This document shows positions 52,029 to 60,974 of a DNA stretch of 64,000 nt, in pieces. This DNA comes from Hoeflea sp038900095. Its GTDB lineage: Bacteria > Pseudomonadota > Alphaproteobacteria > Rhizobiales > Rhizobiaceae. The notes beneath the pieces were generated by a model. That model did not search any database. It was not told the origin of the DNA and saw nothing but the letters and a program-made list of their open reading frames with translations. How positions within the stretch are numbered: the stretch's first letter is position 1; every line of letters starts with the position of its first letter. The translations under genes were made by a program, and so were the position numbers. The stretch is taken from assembly GCF_038900095.1 (NCBI RefSeq), contig NZ_JBBMQQ010000009.1, positions 115,237 to 179,236 of the forward strand, in the 5' to 3' direction.

Positions 52029-52613
52029 TTACAAAGACGACAGAACCGCTTCGATCTCTTCGGTCACGGCATCGATCGAAAGCATGCCGTCCACCGTGCG
52101 CAGCGCTCCCTTGGCATAATAATAGCCGGTCAGCGGCGCGGTCTTCTTGTAGTACTCGCGCAGACGCTCCTCGAACACTTCGGGATTGTCATCCTTGCGC
52201 ACCGGCTGGCCGGCGGCAGCTGCTTCCTCGGCACGCTTGACGATGCGGCCAACCAGGGCCTTGTCGTCAACCAGAAGCTCGATCACCGAATCAAGCTTCA
52301 TGCCCTTTGCGTTGAGCATGGCTTCCACCGCGTCGGCCTGAACCAGTGTGCGCGGATAGCCATCTAGAATGAAACCACGGGCGCAGTCGGGTTCGTCAAT
52401 GCGTTCGGAAACGATCGCATTGACGATATCGTCGGAGACCAACTCGCCCGCATCCATGACGGCCTTGGCGCGCTTGCCGACTTCCGTGCCGGCTTTCACC
52501 GCGGCGCGCAGCATGTCGCCGGTCGACAATTGCGGAATACCGTGTTTTTCGACCAGACGCTGCGCCTGTGTCCCCTTGCCCGCACCTGGCGGTCCCAAAA
52601 GAATAAGTCTCAT
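52029..52613 (-). CDS. adk: Adenylate kinase
   Basis: 194 residues. P-loop GPPGAGKGTQ at 7-16, AMP-binding LSTGDMLRAA and GFILDGYPRT. The LID is of the short type (GRIVKRAEEAAAAG) without zinc cysteines. It interconverts AMP, ADP and ATP. Its start overlaps the secY stop by 4 bases, the standard secY-adk linkage. Confidence 0.97.
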   Translation of the reverse strand: MRLILLGPPGAGKGTQAQRLVEKHGIPQLSTGDMLRAAVKAGTEVGKRAKAVMDAGELVSDDIVNAIVSERIDEPDCARGFILDGYPRTLVQADAVEAMLNAKGMKLDSVIELLVDDKALVGRIVKRAEEAAAAGQPVRKDDNPEVFEERLREYYKKTAPLTGYYYAKGALRTVDGMLSIDAVTEEIEAVLSSL

Positions 52614-53950
52614 CGTCCCTTCTTGCCTCCCCGAAGTTTGGACTTCTTGATCAACCCTTCATATTGCTGGGCGATCAGATGTCCCTGAATCTGCGCAACT
52701 GTGTCGAGCGTCACCGAGACGACGATCAAAAGCGACGTACCACCCAAATAGAACGGAACACCAGTCTGCGCGATTAGAAATTCGGGTAAGAGACAAACAA
52801 AAATCAGGTACATGGCGCCAATCACAGTGATTCGCGTCAGCACAAAGTCGATATATTCCGCAGTCCGCTCGCCCGGACGGATACCCGGGATAAAGCCGCC
52901 GTGACGCTTGAGATTGTCCGCTGTATCCTTCGGATTGAACACGATTGCCGTGTAGAAGAAGGCAAAGAAGCCGATCATCAGCGCATACAAAGCCATGTAG
53001 GCAGGCTGACCGTGACCGAGCGAGGCCAGCAGCGACGAGGCCCAGCCAGGCAGATCGGTGGTGTTGGCAAAGCCCGCGATCGTGGCCGGCAACAACAGCA
53101 GCGACGAGGCGAAGATCGGCGGAATGACGCCGGCGGTGTTGAGCTTGAGCGGCAGGTGCGAGGTATCGCCCTGGAACATGCGCGAACCGACCTGGCGCTT
53201 GGGATACTGGATCAGCAATTGCCGCTGGGCGCGCTCGATGAACACGATGAAGGCAATGACGCCGATGGCTACGACGATCACGGCAATGATCAGACCGGTC
53301 GACAGCGCTCCGGTACGGCCCAGTTCCAGGGTACCTGCGACAGCAGACGGCAAGGCAGCGACGATGCCGGCGAAGATGATCAACGAAATGCCGTTGCCGA
53401 TACCGCGTGCGGTGATCTGCTCACCAAGCCACATCAGGAACATGGTGCCGCCGACAAGCGTGATGACGGTGGCAATACGGAAAAACCAGCCCGGATCGGT
53501 CACGATGCCGTTGCCTGATTCGAGCCCCACGGCGATGCCATAGGCCTGTACGGTTCCGAGCAGAACGGTGCCATAGCGGGTGTACTGATTGATGATCTTG
53601 CGGCCCTGCTCGCCCTCTTTCTTGAGTTGCTCAAGCGTGGGGACGACGGAGGTCATCAGCTGAATGATAATGGAGGCGGAAATGTAGGGCATGATGCCGA
53701 GGGCAAAAATCGCCATACGCGCGACCGCACCGCCAGAGAACATGTTGAACAGGCCAAGAATGCCGCCTGACTGCCCCTGGAAAGCCTGAGCGAATGCTTC
53801 CGGGTTGATGCCGGGAAGCGGAATGTAGGTGCCAAGCCGGTACACCAGAAGTGCGCCAAGCGTGAACCAGATCCGCTTTTTGAGATCTTCCGCCTTGGCG
53901 AAAGCTCCGAAGTTCAAATTGGAAGCGAGTTGTTCGGCTGCAGATGCCAT
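52610..53950 (-). CDS. secY: Preprotein translocase subunit SecY
   Basis: 446 residues, ten helices, beginning MASAAEQLASNLNFGAFAKA and including the plug region and the cytosolic loop FIERAQRQLLIQYPKRQVG that meets ribosome and SecA. GGAG lies 6 bases before ATG 53950; the longer frame adds 15 unconserved residues. It is the channel of the general secretion pathway. Confidence 0.97.
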   Translation of the reverse strand: MASAAEQLASNLNFGAFAKAEDLKKRIWFTLGALLVYRLGTYIPLPGINPEAFAQAFQGQSGGILGLFNMFSGGAVARMAIFALGIMPYISASIIIQLMTSVVPTLEQLKKEGEQGRKIINQYTRYGTVLLGTVQAYGIAVGLESGNGIVTDPGWFFRIATVITLVGGTMFLMWLGEQITARGIGNGISLIIFAGIVAALPSAVAGTLELGRTGALSTGLIIAVIVVAIGVIAFIVFIERAQRQLLIQYPKRQVGSRMFQGDTSHLPLKLNTAGVIPPIFASSLLLLPATIAGFANTTDLPGWASSLLASLGHGQPAYMALYALMIGFFAFFYTAIVFNPKDTADNLKRHGGFIPGIRPGERTAEYIDFVLTRITVIGAMYLIFVCLLPEFLIAQTGVPFYLGGTSLLIVVSVTLDTVAQIQGHLIAQQYEGLIKKSKLRGGKKGR

Positions 53951-54149
53951 TGCGTTCTCCGCGCGGCCCATCCGGCGCCTGATGAACCCGATCATCTCCG
54001 GAGGGTCTGAGTTGGTTTCACCGGACGTTGCGGCCTGACCGGATTACCCGTGCCTGGCGCCTGCCCCAGTCGCCGCAGCTTGGTGCGACGGCTGATCCCA
54101 TATGGGATGAAAACCGCCCGATGTGAAGCACCGGGCGGTCAAAAACTTG

Positions 54150-54638
54150 TTATTCTTCGGTTGCCGCCGGAGCAGGAGCCGGAGCAAGAAGCTTGATCGT
54201 GCCACCGGCCTTCTCAACCTTCTCGATCGCGGTGCGTGATGCGCCTGCGACTTCGAGCTTCAGCTTGGCCTTCACATCGCCGTCGGCGAGAATGCGAACA
54301 CCATCCTTGATGCGGCGGATCACGCCGGCAGCCTTGAGAGCTGCAGCATCAACGGTTGCCTTGCCGTCCAGCTTGCCCGCATCGATAGCGGTCTGGATAC
54401 GGCCAACCGAAACGACGTTGAAGTCGCTTGAGAAGATGTTGTTGAAGCCGCGCTTGGGAAGACGACGGTAGATTGGCATCTGGCCGCCTTCAAAACCGTT
54501 GATGGCAACGCCTGAACGGGACTTCTGTCCCTTGACGCCACGACCGCCGGTCTTGCCCGAACCAGAACCGATACCGCGACCTACGCGCTTGCGGTTCTTG
54601 GTTGCACCTTCGTTGTCGGTGATCTCATTGAGTTTCAT
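54150..54638 (-). CDS. rplO: 50S ribosomal protein L15
   Basis: 162 residues with the glycine-rich N-terminus RVGRGIGSGSGKTGGRGVKG and KSRSGVAINGFEGGQMPIYRRLPKRGF. An Ala/Pro-rich tail ends the protein. A 199-base gap follows before secY, the longest within the spc segment. Confidence 0.97.
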   Translation of the reverse strand: MKLNEITDNEGATKNRKRVGRGIGSGSGKTGGRGVKGQKSRSGVAINGFEGGQMPIYRRLPKRGFNNIFSSDFNVVSVGRIQTAIDAGKLDGKATVDAAALKAAGVIRRIKDGVRILADGDVKAKLKLEVAGASRTAIEKVEKAGGTIKLLAPAPAPAATEE

Positions 54639-54654
54639 GACAGTTCACTCCCAC

Positions 54655-54855
54655 TCACTTCTCGTCGACAACGCGCACGAGGTGGCTGACCGAGCGGATC
54701 ATGCCACGAACGGACGGCGTGTCCTCGAGGGTCCGGACGCGGTGCATCTTGTTGAGGCCCAGGCCGATCAGCGTCTGACGCTGAACGTTTGGACGGCGAA
54801 TCGGGCTGCCGATCTGTTCGACGGTGACCGTCTTGCCCTTTTTATTGTCAGCCAT
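54655..54855 (-). CDS. rpmD: 50S ribosomal protein L30
   Basis: 66 residues with VEQIGSPIRRPNVQRQTLIG and LNKMHRVRTLEDTPSVRGMI. Small late-assembly protein of the large subunit, between rpsE and rplO. Confidence 0.97.
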   Translation of the reverse strand: MADNKKGKTVTVEQIGSPIRRPNVQRQTLIGLGLNKMHRVRTLEDTPSVRGMIRSVSHLVRVVDEK

Positions 54856-54893
54856 GGTCTTGGCTCCCTAATACGATAAAGGCGGACGCCCGA

Positions 54894-55454
54894 TTACTCT
54901 TCGGCGCCGGCGGTAACACCGCGGCGTTCCTGGAGCGTGGAGTACTTCATGCCGCGCTGCGAGGCGATGTCCTTGGGGTGCATCTGGCTCTTGAGCGCGT
55001 CAAAAGTTGCGCGGATCATGTTGTACGGGTTCGACGAACCGGTCGACTTTGCAACAACGTCCTGCATTCCGAGCGTTTCGAAAACCGCACGCATCGGACC
55101 ACCGGCGATGATGCCGGTACCGGGCTTGGCAGCGCGCAGAAGCACCTTGCCGGCACCATGACGGCCATGCACGTCGTGGTGCAGTGTCCGGCCGGAGCGC
55201 AGCGGCACGAAAATCAGATCGCGCTTGGCCGATTCTGTGGCCTTGCGGATTGCTTCCGGCACTTCGCGTGCCTTGCCGTGACCGAAGCCAACGCGGCCCT
55301 TCTGGTCTCCAACAACCACCAGGGCTGCGAAACCGAAGCGGCGGCCGCCCTTGACGACCTTGGCAACGCGGTTGATGTGTACGAGCTTGTCGACGAATTC
55401 GCTATCGCGCTCGTCGTCTCTACCGCGGTTATCGCGGCGACCTTCCTTGGCCAT
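54894..55454 (-). CDS. rpsE: 30S ribosomal protein S5
   Basis: 186 residues. The double-stranded-RNA-binding fold has VDKLVHINRVAKVVKGGRRF and GFGHGKAREVPEAIRKA; a basic/acidic N-terminal extension (RRDNRGRDDERD) is typical of alphaproteobacteria. It takes part in decoding fidelity. Confidence 0.97.
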   Translation of the reverse strand: MAKEGRRDNRGRDDERDSEFVDKLVHINRVAKVVKGGRRFGFAALVVVGDQKGRVGFGHGKAREVPEAIRKATESAKRDLIFVPLRSGRTLHHDVHGRHGAGKVLLRAAKPGTGIIAGGPMRAVFETLGMQDVVAKSTGSSNPYNMIRATFDALKSQMHPKDIASQRGMKYSTLQERRGVTAGAEE

Positions 55455-55499
55455 TGTCCTGTTCCTTATTCTTTTCCGGAATCAATCGGCTGGTTTTAC

Positions 55500-55862
55500 T
55501 TAGAAGCTCAGACCGCCTTCGCGGGCTGCTTCGGCGAGGGCCTTGATGCGACCGTGATAGATGAATGCACCACGATCAAAGACCACTTCCGTCACGCCGG
55601 CCTTGACCGCACGTTCGGCAACGAGTTTTCCAACCGCAGCTGCGGCGGCAACATCAGCACCCGTCTTGAGGTCGGCGCGGAGGCCGGCGTCGAGAGTGGA
55701 TGCAGCAGCAAGCGTGCGGCCTGCGGCGTCGTCGATAACCTGAACATAGATGTTCTTCGACGAGCGATGTACCGACAGGCGTGGACGGCCATTGGCCACC
55801 GCTTTGAGCTGGCGACGTACCCGATTGGAACGACGCGTAAGGGATTGTTTCCTGCTAGCCAT
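55500..55862 (-). CDS. rplR: 50S ribosomal protein L18
   Basis: 120 residues with RLSVHRSSKNIYVQVIDDAAGRTLAAAST in the family order and VVFDRGAFIYHGRIKALAEAAREGGL at the end. It binds 5S rRNA. Confidence 0.97.
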   Translation of the reverse strand: MASRKQSLTRRSNRVRRQLKAVANGRPRLSVHRSSKNIYVQVIDDAAGRTLAAASTLDAGLRADLKTGADVAAAAAVGKLVAERAVKAGVTEVVFDRGAFIYHGRIKALAEAAREGGLSF

Positions 55863-55874
55863 TTCGCGTCTTCC

Positions 55875-56408
55875 TTACTTCTTCTTGCCTTCTTTGCGGA
55901 CAATCCGCTCTTCAGCATATTTCACGCCCTTGCCCTTGTAGGGCTCGGGAGCCCGGTAGGCCCGGATCTCGGCAGCAACCTGGCCAATCACCTGCTTGTC
56001 GATGCCGGTGATGACGATTTCCGTCGGCTTCGGACAAGCAATGTTGACGCCCTTGGGCGGCTGATAAACGACATCATGGCTGAAGCCAAGTGCCAGCTGC
56101 AGGTTCTGACCCTGCATGGCCGCGCGGTAACCCACGCCATTGATTTCGAGCTTGCGCTCGTAGCCGTCCTTCACCCCGGTCAGGATGTTGGAAACCATGG
56201 TCCGCGACATGCCCCACTTGGAGCGTGCATCCTTGGAGTTATCCACGGGCGTGACCACAATCGCGTTGTCTTCAAGCTTGAGCGCGACTTCATCGTTTGC
56301 AACGAAGGACAGCTCACCCTTGGGACCCTTGGCGACCACTTTCTGACCGTCGATCGTCGCAGTGACGCCGGCGGGGACTGGGACGGGCTTTTTACCGATA
56401 CGAGACAT
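55875..56408 (-). CDS. rplF: 50S ribosomal protein L6
   Basis: 177 residues, MSRIGKKPVPVPAGV start and the conserved C-terminal RAYRAPEPYKGKGVKYAEE. It lies near the factor-binding site of the large subunit. 12 bases before rplR. Confidence 0.97.
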   Translation of the reverse strand: MSRIGKKPVPVPAGVTATIDGQKVVAKGPKGELSFVANDEVALKLEDNAIVVTPVDNSKDARSKWGMSRTMVSNILTGVKDGYERKLEINGVGYRAAMQGQNLQLALGFSHDVVYQPPKGVNIACPKPTEIVITGIDKQVIGQVAAEIRAYRAPEPYKGKGVKYAEERIVRKEGKKK

Positions 56409-56446
56409 TGTTCAACCTGTCTGTTCGAGTTGGAGGTTCTGCGCGA

Positions 56447-56845
56447 TCAGAAGATCGAGCAGAGAACCTCACCACCAACATTGTGCTCGCGCGCAACATG
56501 ATCGGCCAACACACCCTTCGGAGTCGAAAGGATCGTGATGCCGAGACCGTTGGCGACCTGCGGAATGGACTTAACGGAGACGTATACGCGACGGCCCGGC
56601 TTGGAAACGCGTGCAATCTCGCGGATCACAGGTGCGCCTTCATGGTACTTGAGCTCGATGCTCAATTCGGACTTGCCGTTGTCGTATGCAACTTCGGTAT
56701 ATCCGCGGATATAGCCTTCGGCCTGCAGCACATCGAGCACGCGGGCGCGCAGCTTGGAAGCAGGAGTCGACACCGACGACTTACGGCGTGCAACGCCGTT
56801 GCGGATGCGGGTGAGCATATCACCCAGAGGATCAGTCATTGCCAT
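56447..56845 (-). CDS. rpsH: 30S ribosomal protein S8
   Basis: 132 residues starting MAMTDPLGDMLTRIRNG and ending GVLADHVAREHNVGGEVLCSIF. Central-domain primary binder and the usual translational repressor of the spc operon. Confidence 0.97.
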   Translation of the reverse strand: MAMTDPLGDMLTRIRNGVARRKSSVSTPASKLRARVLDVLQAEGYIRGYTEVAYDNGKSELSIELKYHEGAPVIREIARVSKPGRRVYVSVKSIPQVANGLGITILSTPKGVLADHVAREHNVGGEVLCSIF

Positions 56846-56857
56846 ATTGCGTGCTCC

Positions 56858-57163
56858 TTACCAGCTCGACTTGACCAGGCCCGGCACCTTGGCCAGCGAC
56901 CCGAGTTCACGCAATGCGATACGCGACATGCCCAGCTTGCGGTAGAACGCACGCGGACGGCCGGTAACTTCGCAACGATTGCGAACGCGAATCTTTGACC
57001 CGTTGCGCGGCATTTCGGCCAGCTTCAGGGTTGCACGGAAGCGTTCCTCGATAGGAAGCTCCTGATTTTGTGTGATCGCCTTGAGTGCGGCGCGCTTTGA
57101 GGCGTCGCGTGCGACCAGCTTGCGGCGGCGCTTGTTCTTTTCGATTGCGCTGACTTTCGCCAT
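56858..57163 (-). CDS. rpsN: 30S ribosomal protein S14
   Basis: 101 residues, the long zinc-free form: the end reads NRCEVTGRPRAFYRKLGMSRIALRELG with no C-x2-C pairs. 12 bases before rpsH. Confidence 0.97.
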   Translation of the reverse strand: MAKVSAIEKNKRRRKLVARDASKRAALKAITQNQELPIEERFRATLKLAEMPRNGSKIRVRNRCEVTGRPRAFYRKLGMSRIALRELGSLAKVPGLVKSSW

Positions 57164-57196
57164 GATCAGATATCCTTTTTACGAATGCCGTTACGA

Positions 57197-57751
57197 TTAC
57201 TGACGGAAAGGGAAGTTGAACTCTTTCAAAAGAGCCCGTGCTTCGTCGTCCGTCGGTGCCGTCGTACAAACGATGATGTCCATGCCCCAGATCTGATCAA
57301 CCTTGTCGTAGTTGACCTCCGGAAACACGATGTGCTCCTTGATGCCCATGGCGAAGTTGCCACGGCCGTCAAAGCTCTTCGGGTTCAGGCCGCGAAAGTC
57401 ACGAACGCGCGGAAGCGCGATGGTGATCAGACGGTCCATGAATTCAAACATGCGGTTGCCGCGCAGCGTCACCTTGGCGCCGATTGGCATCTGCTCACGA
57501 AGCTTGAAGCCTGCGATCGAATTGCGGGCGCGGGTGATGACCGGCTTCTGGCCGGCGATCGCTGCAAGATCCTCAGCCGCAATGGCAGGTTTCTTGGAAT
57601 CGGCAGTCGCCTCACCAACACCCATGTTGATGACGATCTTGTCCATGCGCGGGATCTGCATTTCGTTTGCGTAGGCAAACTGTTCCTGCATCGCCTTGCG
57701 AATACGCTCGACATAATCCTTCTTGAGCCGTGGCTCGTACTTATCAGCCAT
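57197..57751 (-). CDS. rplE: 50S ribosomal protein L5
   Basis: 184 residues starting MADKYEPRLKKDYVERIRKA with KIVINMGVGEA and the end VCTTAPTDDEARALLKEFNFPF. It binds 5S rRNA and the P-site tRNA. ATG 57751 overlaps the rplX end by 8 bases; the longer frame runs into rplX. Confidence 0.97.
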   Translation of the reverse strand: MADKYEPRLKKDYVERIRKAMQEQFAYANEMQIPRMDKIVINMGVGEATADSKKPAIAAEDLAAIAGQKPVITRARNSIAGFKLREQMPIGAKVTLRGNRMFEFMDRLITIALPRVRDFRGLNPKSFDGRGNFAMGIKEHIVFPEVNYDKVDQIWGMDIIVCTTAPTDDEARALLKEFNFPFRQ

Positions 57752-58055
57752 CGATGACCACTCCCGAACGCTTTGCAACGCGCACCTTCTTCTCGCCCTC
57801 GACGCGGAAGCCGACGCGGGTCGGCTTGCCGTCCTTCGGGTCGGCAATCGCCAGGTTGGAAAGGTGAAGCGAAGCTTCCTTGTTGATAATGCCGGCTTCC
57901 TGGGTCTGGGTCTGGCGCTGGTGGCGCTTGACCATGTTCAGACCACGGACAACCGCACGGTCTTCCTTCGGCATCACAGCAAGAACTTCGCCAGTACGGC
58001 CCTTGTCCTTGCCGGTCAGAACGACGACCTTGTCGCCTTTGCGGATCTTTTGCAT
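57744..58055 (-). CDS. rplX: 50S ribosomal protein L24
   Basis: 103 residues with a KOW motif (IRKGDKVVVLTGKDKGRTGEV) and HQRQTQTQEAGIINKEASLHLSN. Assembly initiator of the large subunit. Overlaps rplE by 8 bases. Confidence 0.97.
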   Translation of the reverse strand: MQKIRKGDKVVVLTGKDKGRTGEVLAVMPKEDRAVVRGLNMVKRHQRQTQTQEAGIINKEASLHLSNLAIADPKDGKPTRVGFRVEGEKKVRVAKRSGVVIDG

Positions 58056-58066
58056 CGGTTCGTTCC

Positions 58067-58435
58067 TTACAGCACTTCGGGAGCCAGGGAGATGATCTTC
58101 ATGTGGCTCTTGGCGCGCAATTCGCGCGGAACCGGTCCGAAGATACGAGTGCCGATCGGCTCTTTCTTGTTGTCGATCAGCACGGCTGCGTTCCGGTCGA
58201 ACCGGATCACGCTGCCGTCGGCGCGACGAATGTCCTTGGCTGTACGAACGACAACCGCCTTCATCACATCACCCTTCTTGACGCGGCCGCGCGGAATGGC
58301 CTCCTTGATCGAGACGACAATGATGTCGCCGATGGAAGCATATTTCCGCTTGGAACCGCCCAGAACCTTGATGCACATGACACGACGCGCGCCGGAATTA
58401 TCCGCGACGTCGAGGTTTGTCTGCATCTGAATCAT
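58067..58435 (-). CDS. rplN: 50S ribosomal protein L14
   Basis: 122 residues, exactly family length, starting MIQMQTNLDVADNSGARRVM and ending AKSHMKIISLAPEVL. Start 58435 is fixed by the family N-terminus. It is the first gene after the wide gap that marks the S10/spc boundary. Confidence 0.97.
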   Translation of the reverse strand: MIQMQTNLDVADNSGARRVMCIKVLGGSKRKYASIGDIIVVSIKEAIPRGRVKKGDVMKAVVVRTAKDIRRADGSVIRFDRNAAVLIDNKKEPIGTRIFGPVPRELRAKSHMKIISLAPEVL

Positions 58436-58576
58436 ATCAGGCCGCCTTCTTGTTGTTACCGGCACGGTTGGGCACAAAGGCCCCCTATGCCAGCTTAGGA
58501 ATCAATTCTTTTTTGCGCGGGAAGGATATTGCCAAGGTGGTTTCCCGTAAGGGACCTTCCATGCGCTGAAAGCAGA

Positions 58577-58602
58577 AGAACGCCCGTTTTTCGGGGCGTT
58601 CT
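58577..58602 (-). terminator. Hairpin at the S10/spc operon boundary
   Basis: A 9-bp perfect stem AGAACGCCC/GGGCGTTCT with an 8-base loop, 70 bases after the rpsQ stop in a 236-base gap. Without a T-run it may be a partial terminator, attenuator or processing site between the S10 and spc segments. Confidence 0.5.
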
Positions 58603-58671
58603 GCGCCAATGGCCTGCTTCATACAGGATTCTCGGCAAGGTGCAAGTGCCCTCGCCTCAAAACCTCTTCAT

Positions 58672-58911
58672 TCAAGCTTCGGCAGTCGCGACGACAGTCC
58701 AACGCTTGTCCTTGGAAATGGGCGCACATTCCTGGATGGAAACCTCGTCGCCCACCTTGTACTGATTGTTTTCGTCGTGTGCCTTGTAGTTCTTGGTACG
58801 ACGAACAATCTTCCGCATGACCGGATGCGCGAAACGGCGTTCCACCCGGACCACTACGGTCTTCTCGTTCTTGTCACTGACAACAGTGCCCTGCAGAATG
58901 CGTTTTGGCAT
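58672..58911 (-). CDS. rpsQ: 30S ribosomal protein S17
   Basis: 79 residues: MPKRILQGTVVSDKNEKTVV, RVERRFAHPVM-K-V-RTKNYKAHDE and VSIQECAPISKDKRW. Early-assembly small-subunit protein; last gene of the S10 segment. Confidence 0.97.
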   Translation of the reverse strand: MPKRILQGTVVSDKNEKTVVVRVERRFAHPVMRKIVRRTKNYKAHDENNQYKVGDEVSIQECAPISKDKRWTVVATAEA

Positions 58912-58923
58912 TTTCTTCGGTCC

Positions 58924-59124
58924 TTAGGCCTTGGATTCGGCCGCCTTCTGGCGGGCAATAGTCTTGATCCGAGCGATATCGCGGCGAACTTGCTGTACGC
59001 GCGATGTCTTTTCGAGCTGGCCAGTAGCGCCCTGGAAACGCAGATTGAACTGCTCTTTCTTCAGCTTGGCAAGCTCATCATTGAGTTGGTCGACGCTCAA
59101 GGCGCGAACATCAGCGGCTTTCAT
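58924..59124 (-). CDS. rpmC: 50S ribosomal protein L29
   Basis: 66 residues, helical hairpin with LSVDQLNDELAKLKKEQFNLRFQ and VRRDIARIKTI. Sits by the exit tunnel near L23. 11 bases after rplP. Confidence 0.97.
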   Translation of the reverse strand: MKAADVRALSVDQLNDELAKLKKEQFNLRFQGATGQLEKTSRVQQVRRDIARIKTIARQKAAESKA

Positions 59125-59135
59125 GATCCGTCTCC

Positions 59136-59549
59136 TTACTCTGCGATGCGCTGTACGAAGCGGGTCTTGACCGAAAGCTTGGCTGCGCCGAGACGCAGTG
59201 CTTCACGGGCGAGTTCCTCGCTGACACCGTCAATTTCGAACATGATCCGGCCGGGCTTGACCTTTGCAGCCCAGTAATCAACCGAACCCTTGCCCTTACC
59301 CATGCGGACTTCCGTCGGCTTGGAGGTAACAGGCACATCCGGGAAGATGCGGATCCACACACGACCGGCACGCTTCATGTGACGCGTGATGGCACGGCGG
59401 GCTGCTTCGATCTGGCGCGCGTTAACGCGGTCAGGCTCTTGTGCCTTCAAGCCGTAGGAACCGAAATTCAAGTCCGAGCCGCCCTTGGCGACACCCTTGA
59501 TGCGGCCCTTGAACTGCTTGCGGTACTTTGTACGCTTTGGCTGCAACAT
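59136..59549 (-). CDS. rplP: 50S ribosomal protein L16
   Basis: 137 residues starting MLQPKRTKYRKQFKGRIKG with RMGKGKGSVDYWAAKVKPGRIMFE. Organises the A-site side of the large subunit. Confidence 0.97.
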   Translation of the reverse strand: MLQPKRTKYRKQFKGRIKGVAKGGSDLNFGSYGLKAQEPDRVNARQIEAARRAITRHMKRAGRVWIRIFPDVPVTSKPTEVRMGKGKGSVDYWAAKVKPGRIMFEIDGVSEELAREALRLGAAKLSVKTRFVQRIAE

Positions 59550-59584
59550 TGTTTAATTCTCCGAATTATCTGCCTGGCGCAAAA

Positions 59585-60289
59585 TCAGGCGTTTTCGCGC
59601 CGGCGATTGCCGCCAGAAGCGTCGCCTTCAGTGGCGCGACGTTCAGACGCCATAGGATCATGCTCAAGAATTTCGCCCTTGAAGATCCAGACCTTGACAC
59701 CGCAAATGCCGTAAGCCGTCTTTGCTTCGGCTGTGCCGTAATCGATATCGGCACGCAGCGTGTGAAGCGGAACCCGGCCCTCACGGTACCATTCGGTACG
59801 CGCGATTTCCGCGCCGCCAAGACGGCCGCCGCAGGTGATCTTGATGCCTTCGGCGCCAAGACGCATGGCCGACTGGACCGAACGCTTCATGGCACGACGA
59901 AACGCGATGCGGCGCTCGAGCTGCTGGGCGATCGACTGGGCAACCAGGGTTGCGTCAACTTCCGGCTTGCGCACTTCAACGATGTTGAGGTGTGTTTCCG
60001 AGTTGGTCATCTCCGAGAGCTTGCGGCGCAGCTTTTCGATGTCTGCACCCTTCTTGCCGATGATCAGGCCAGGACGTGCAGCATGAATGGTCACGCGGCA
60101 CTTCTTGTGCGGACGTTCGATGACAACCTTGGAGATGCCGGCCTGCTTGAGTTCGGCCAGAAGATACTTGCGGATCTTCAGGTCTTCGTGAAGCAGCTTG
60201 CCGTATTCGGCATTGTCGGCGAACCAACGGCTGTCCCAGGTACGGTTAATGCCGAGGCGGAAACCGATTGGATTGATTTTCTGACCCAT
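59585..60289 (-). CDS. rpsC: 30S ribosomal protein S3
   Basis: 234 residues with N-terminal GQKINPIGFRLGINRTWDSRW, a KH domain (TIHAARPGLIIGKKGADIEKLR) and RTEWYREGRVPLHTLRADIDYG. Lines the mRNA entry channel. Its start shares one base with the rplV stop. Confidence 0.98.
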   Translation of the reverse strand: MGQKINPIGFRLGINRTWDSRWFADNAEYGKLLHEDLKIRKYLLAELKQAGISKVVIERPHKKCRVTIHAARPGLIIGKKGADIEKLRRKLSEMTNSETHLNIVEVRKPEVDATLVAQSIAQQLERRIAFRRAMKRSVQSAMRLGAEGIKITCGGRLGGAEIARTEWYREGRVPLHTLRADIDYGTAEAKTAYGICGVKVWIFKGEILEHDPMASERRATEGDASGGNRRRENA

Positions 60290-60678
60290 TAGGCGGCCTC
60301 CCCTTTGGCTTCCACTTCACGCACCACGATGGTCAGGTGAGCGAATGGCTTCTCGATACGCGAAGAGCGACCGCGACCGCGAGCATGAAAGCGCTTCATG
60401 ACGATGGACTTGCCGACATATGCCTCGGCAACGACCAGCGAATCAACGTCGAGATCATGATTGTTCTCGGCGTTTGCGATCGCTGATTCAAGCGTCTTCT
60501 TGACGGTTGAAGCGATGCGCTTGCGCGAAAACTCAAGCTCGGCCAGCGCCTTGTCAACCTTCTTGCCGCGAATAAGGGCTGCGACCAGGTTGAGCTTCTG
60601 CGGGCTGATACGAATGGTGCGGGCGACTGCCTGCGCTTCGTTGGTCTTGAGCCGGCGTTCGGTTTTTGCCTTGCCCAT
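60289..60678 (-). CDS. rplV: 50S ribosomal protein L22
   Basis: 129 residues with ARTIRISPQKLNLVAALIRG and HARGRGRSSRIEKPFAHLTI. Its beta hairpin reaches into the exit tunnel. Joined by one base to rpsC and 2 bases after rpsS. Confidence 0.98.
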   Translation of the reverse strand: MGKAKTERRLKTNEAQAVARTIRISPQKLNLVAALIRGKKVDKALAELEFSRKRIASTVKKTLESAIANAENNHDLDVDSLVVAEAYVGKSIVMKRFHARGRGRSSRIEKPFAHLTIVVREVEAKGEAA

Positions 60679-60680
60679 GG

Positions 60681-60959
60681 TTACTTCCTCTTCGCTTTCT
60701 TGTCGGCGCCGTGGCCATAATAGGTCCGCGTCGGGGAGTATTCGCCAAACTTCTGACCAACCATGTCTTCGGACACGTTGACAGGAATGTGCTTGCTTCC
60801 GTTGTAGACGCCGAACGTCAAGCCGACAAACTGCGGCATGATGGTGGAGCGGCGGCTCCAGGTTTTAATCACTTCATTGCGGCCGCCTTCGCGAACCTTC
60901 TCAGCCTTCTTGAGAAGATAGCCGTCAACAAACGGACCTTTCCAAACTGAACGAGCCAT
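60681..60959 (-). CDS. rpsS: 30S ribosomal protein S19
   Basis: 92 residues starting MARSVWKGPFVDGYLLKKAE with WSRRSTIMPQFVGLTFGVYNG. Small-subunit head protein paired with S13. 15 bases after rplB. Confidence 0.98.
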   Translation of the reverse strand: MARSVWKGPFVDGYLLKKAEKVREGGRNEVIKTWSRRSTIMPQFVGLTFGVYNGSKHIPVNVSEDMVGQKFGEYSPTRTYYGHGADKKAKRK

Positions 60960-60974
60960 TGGAGACTTCCTCTC

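Noticed and set aside
54978..56501. 507-codon plus-strand frame across the spc ribosomal genes
   Set aside because: It is antisense to rpsE, rplR and rplF, which are certain.
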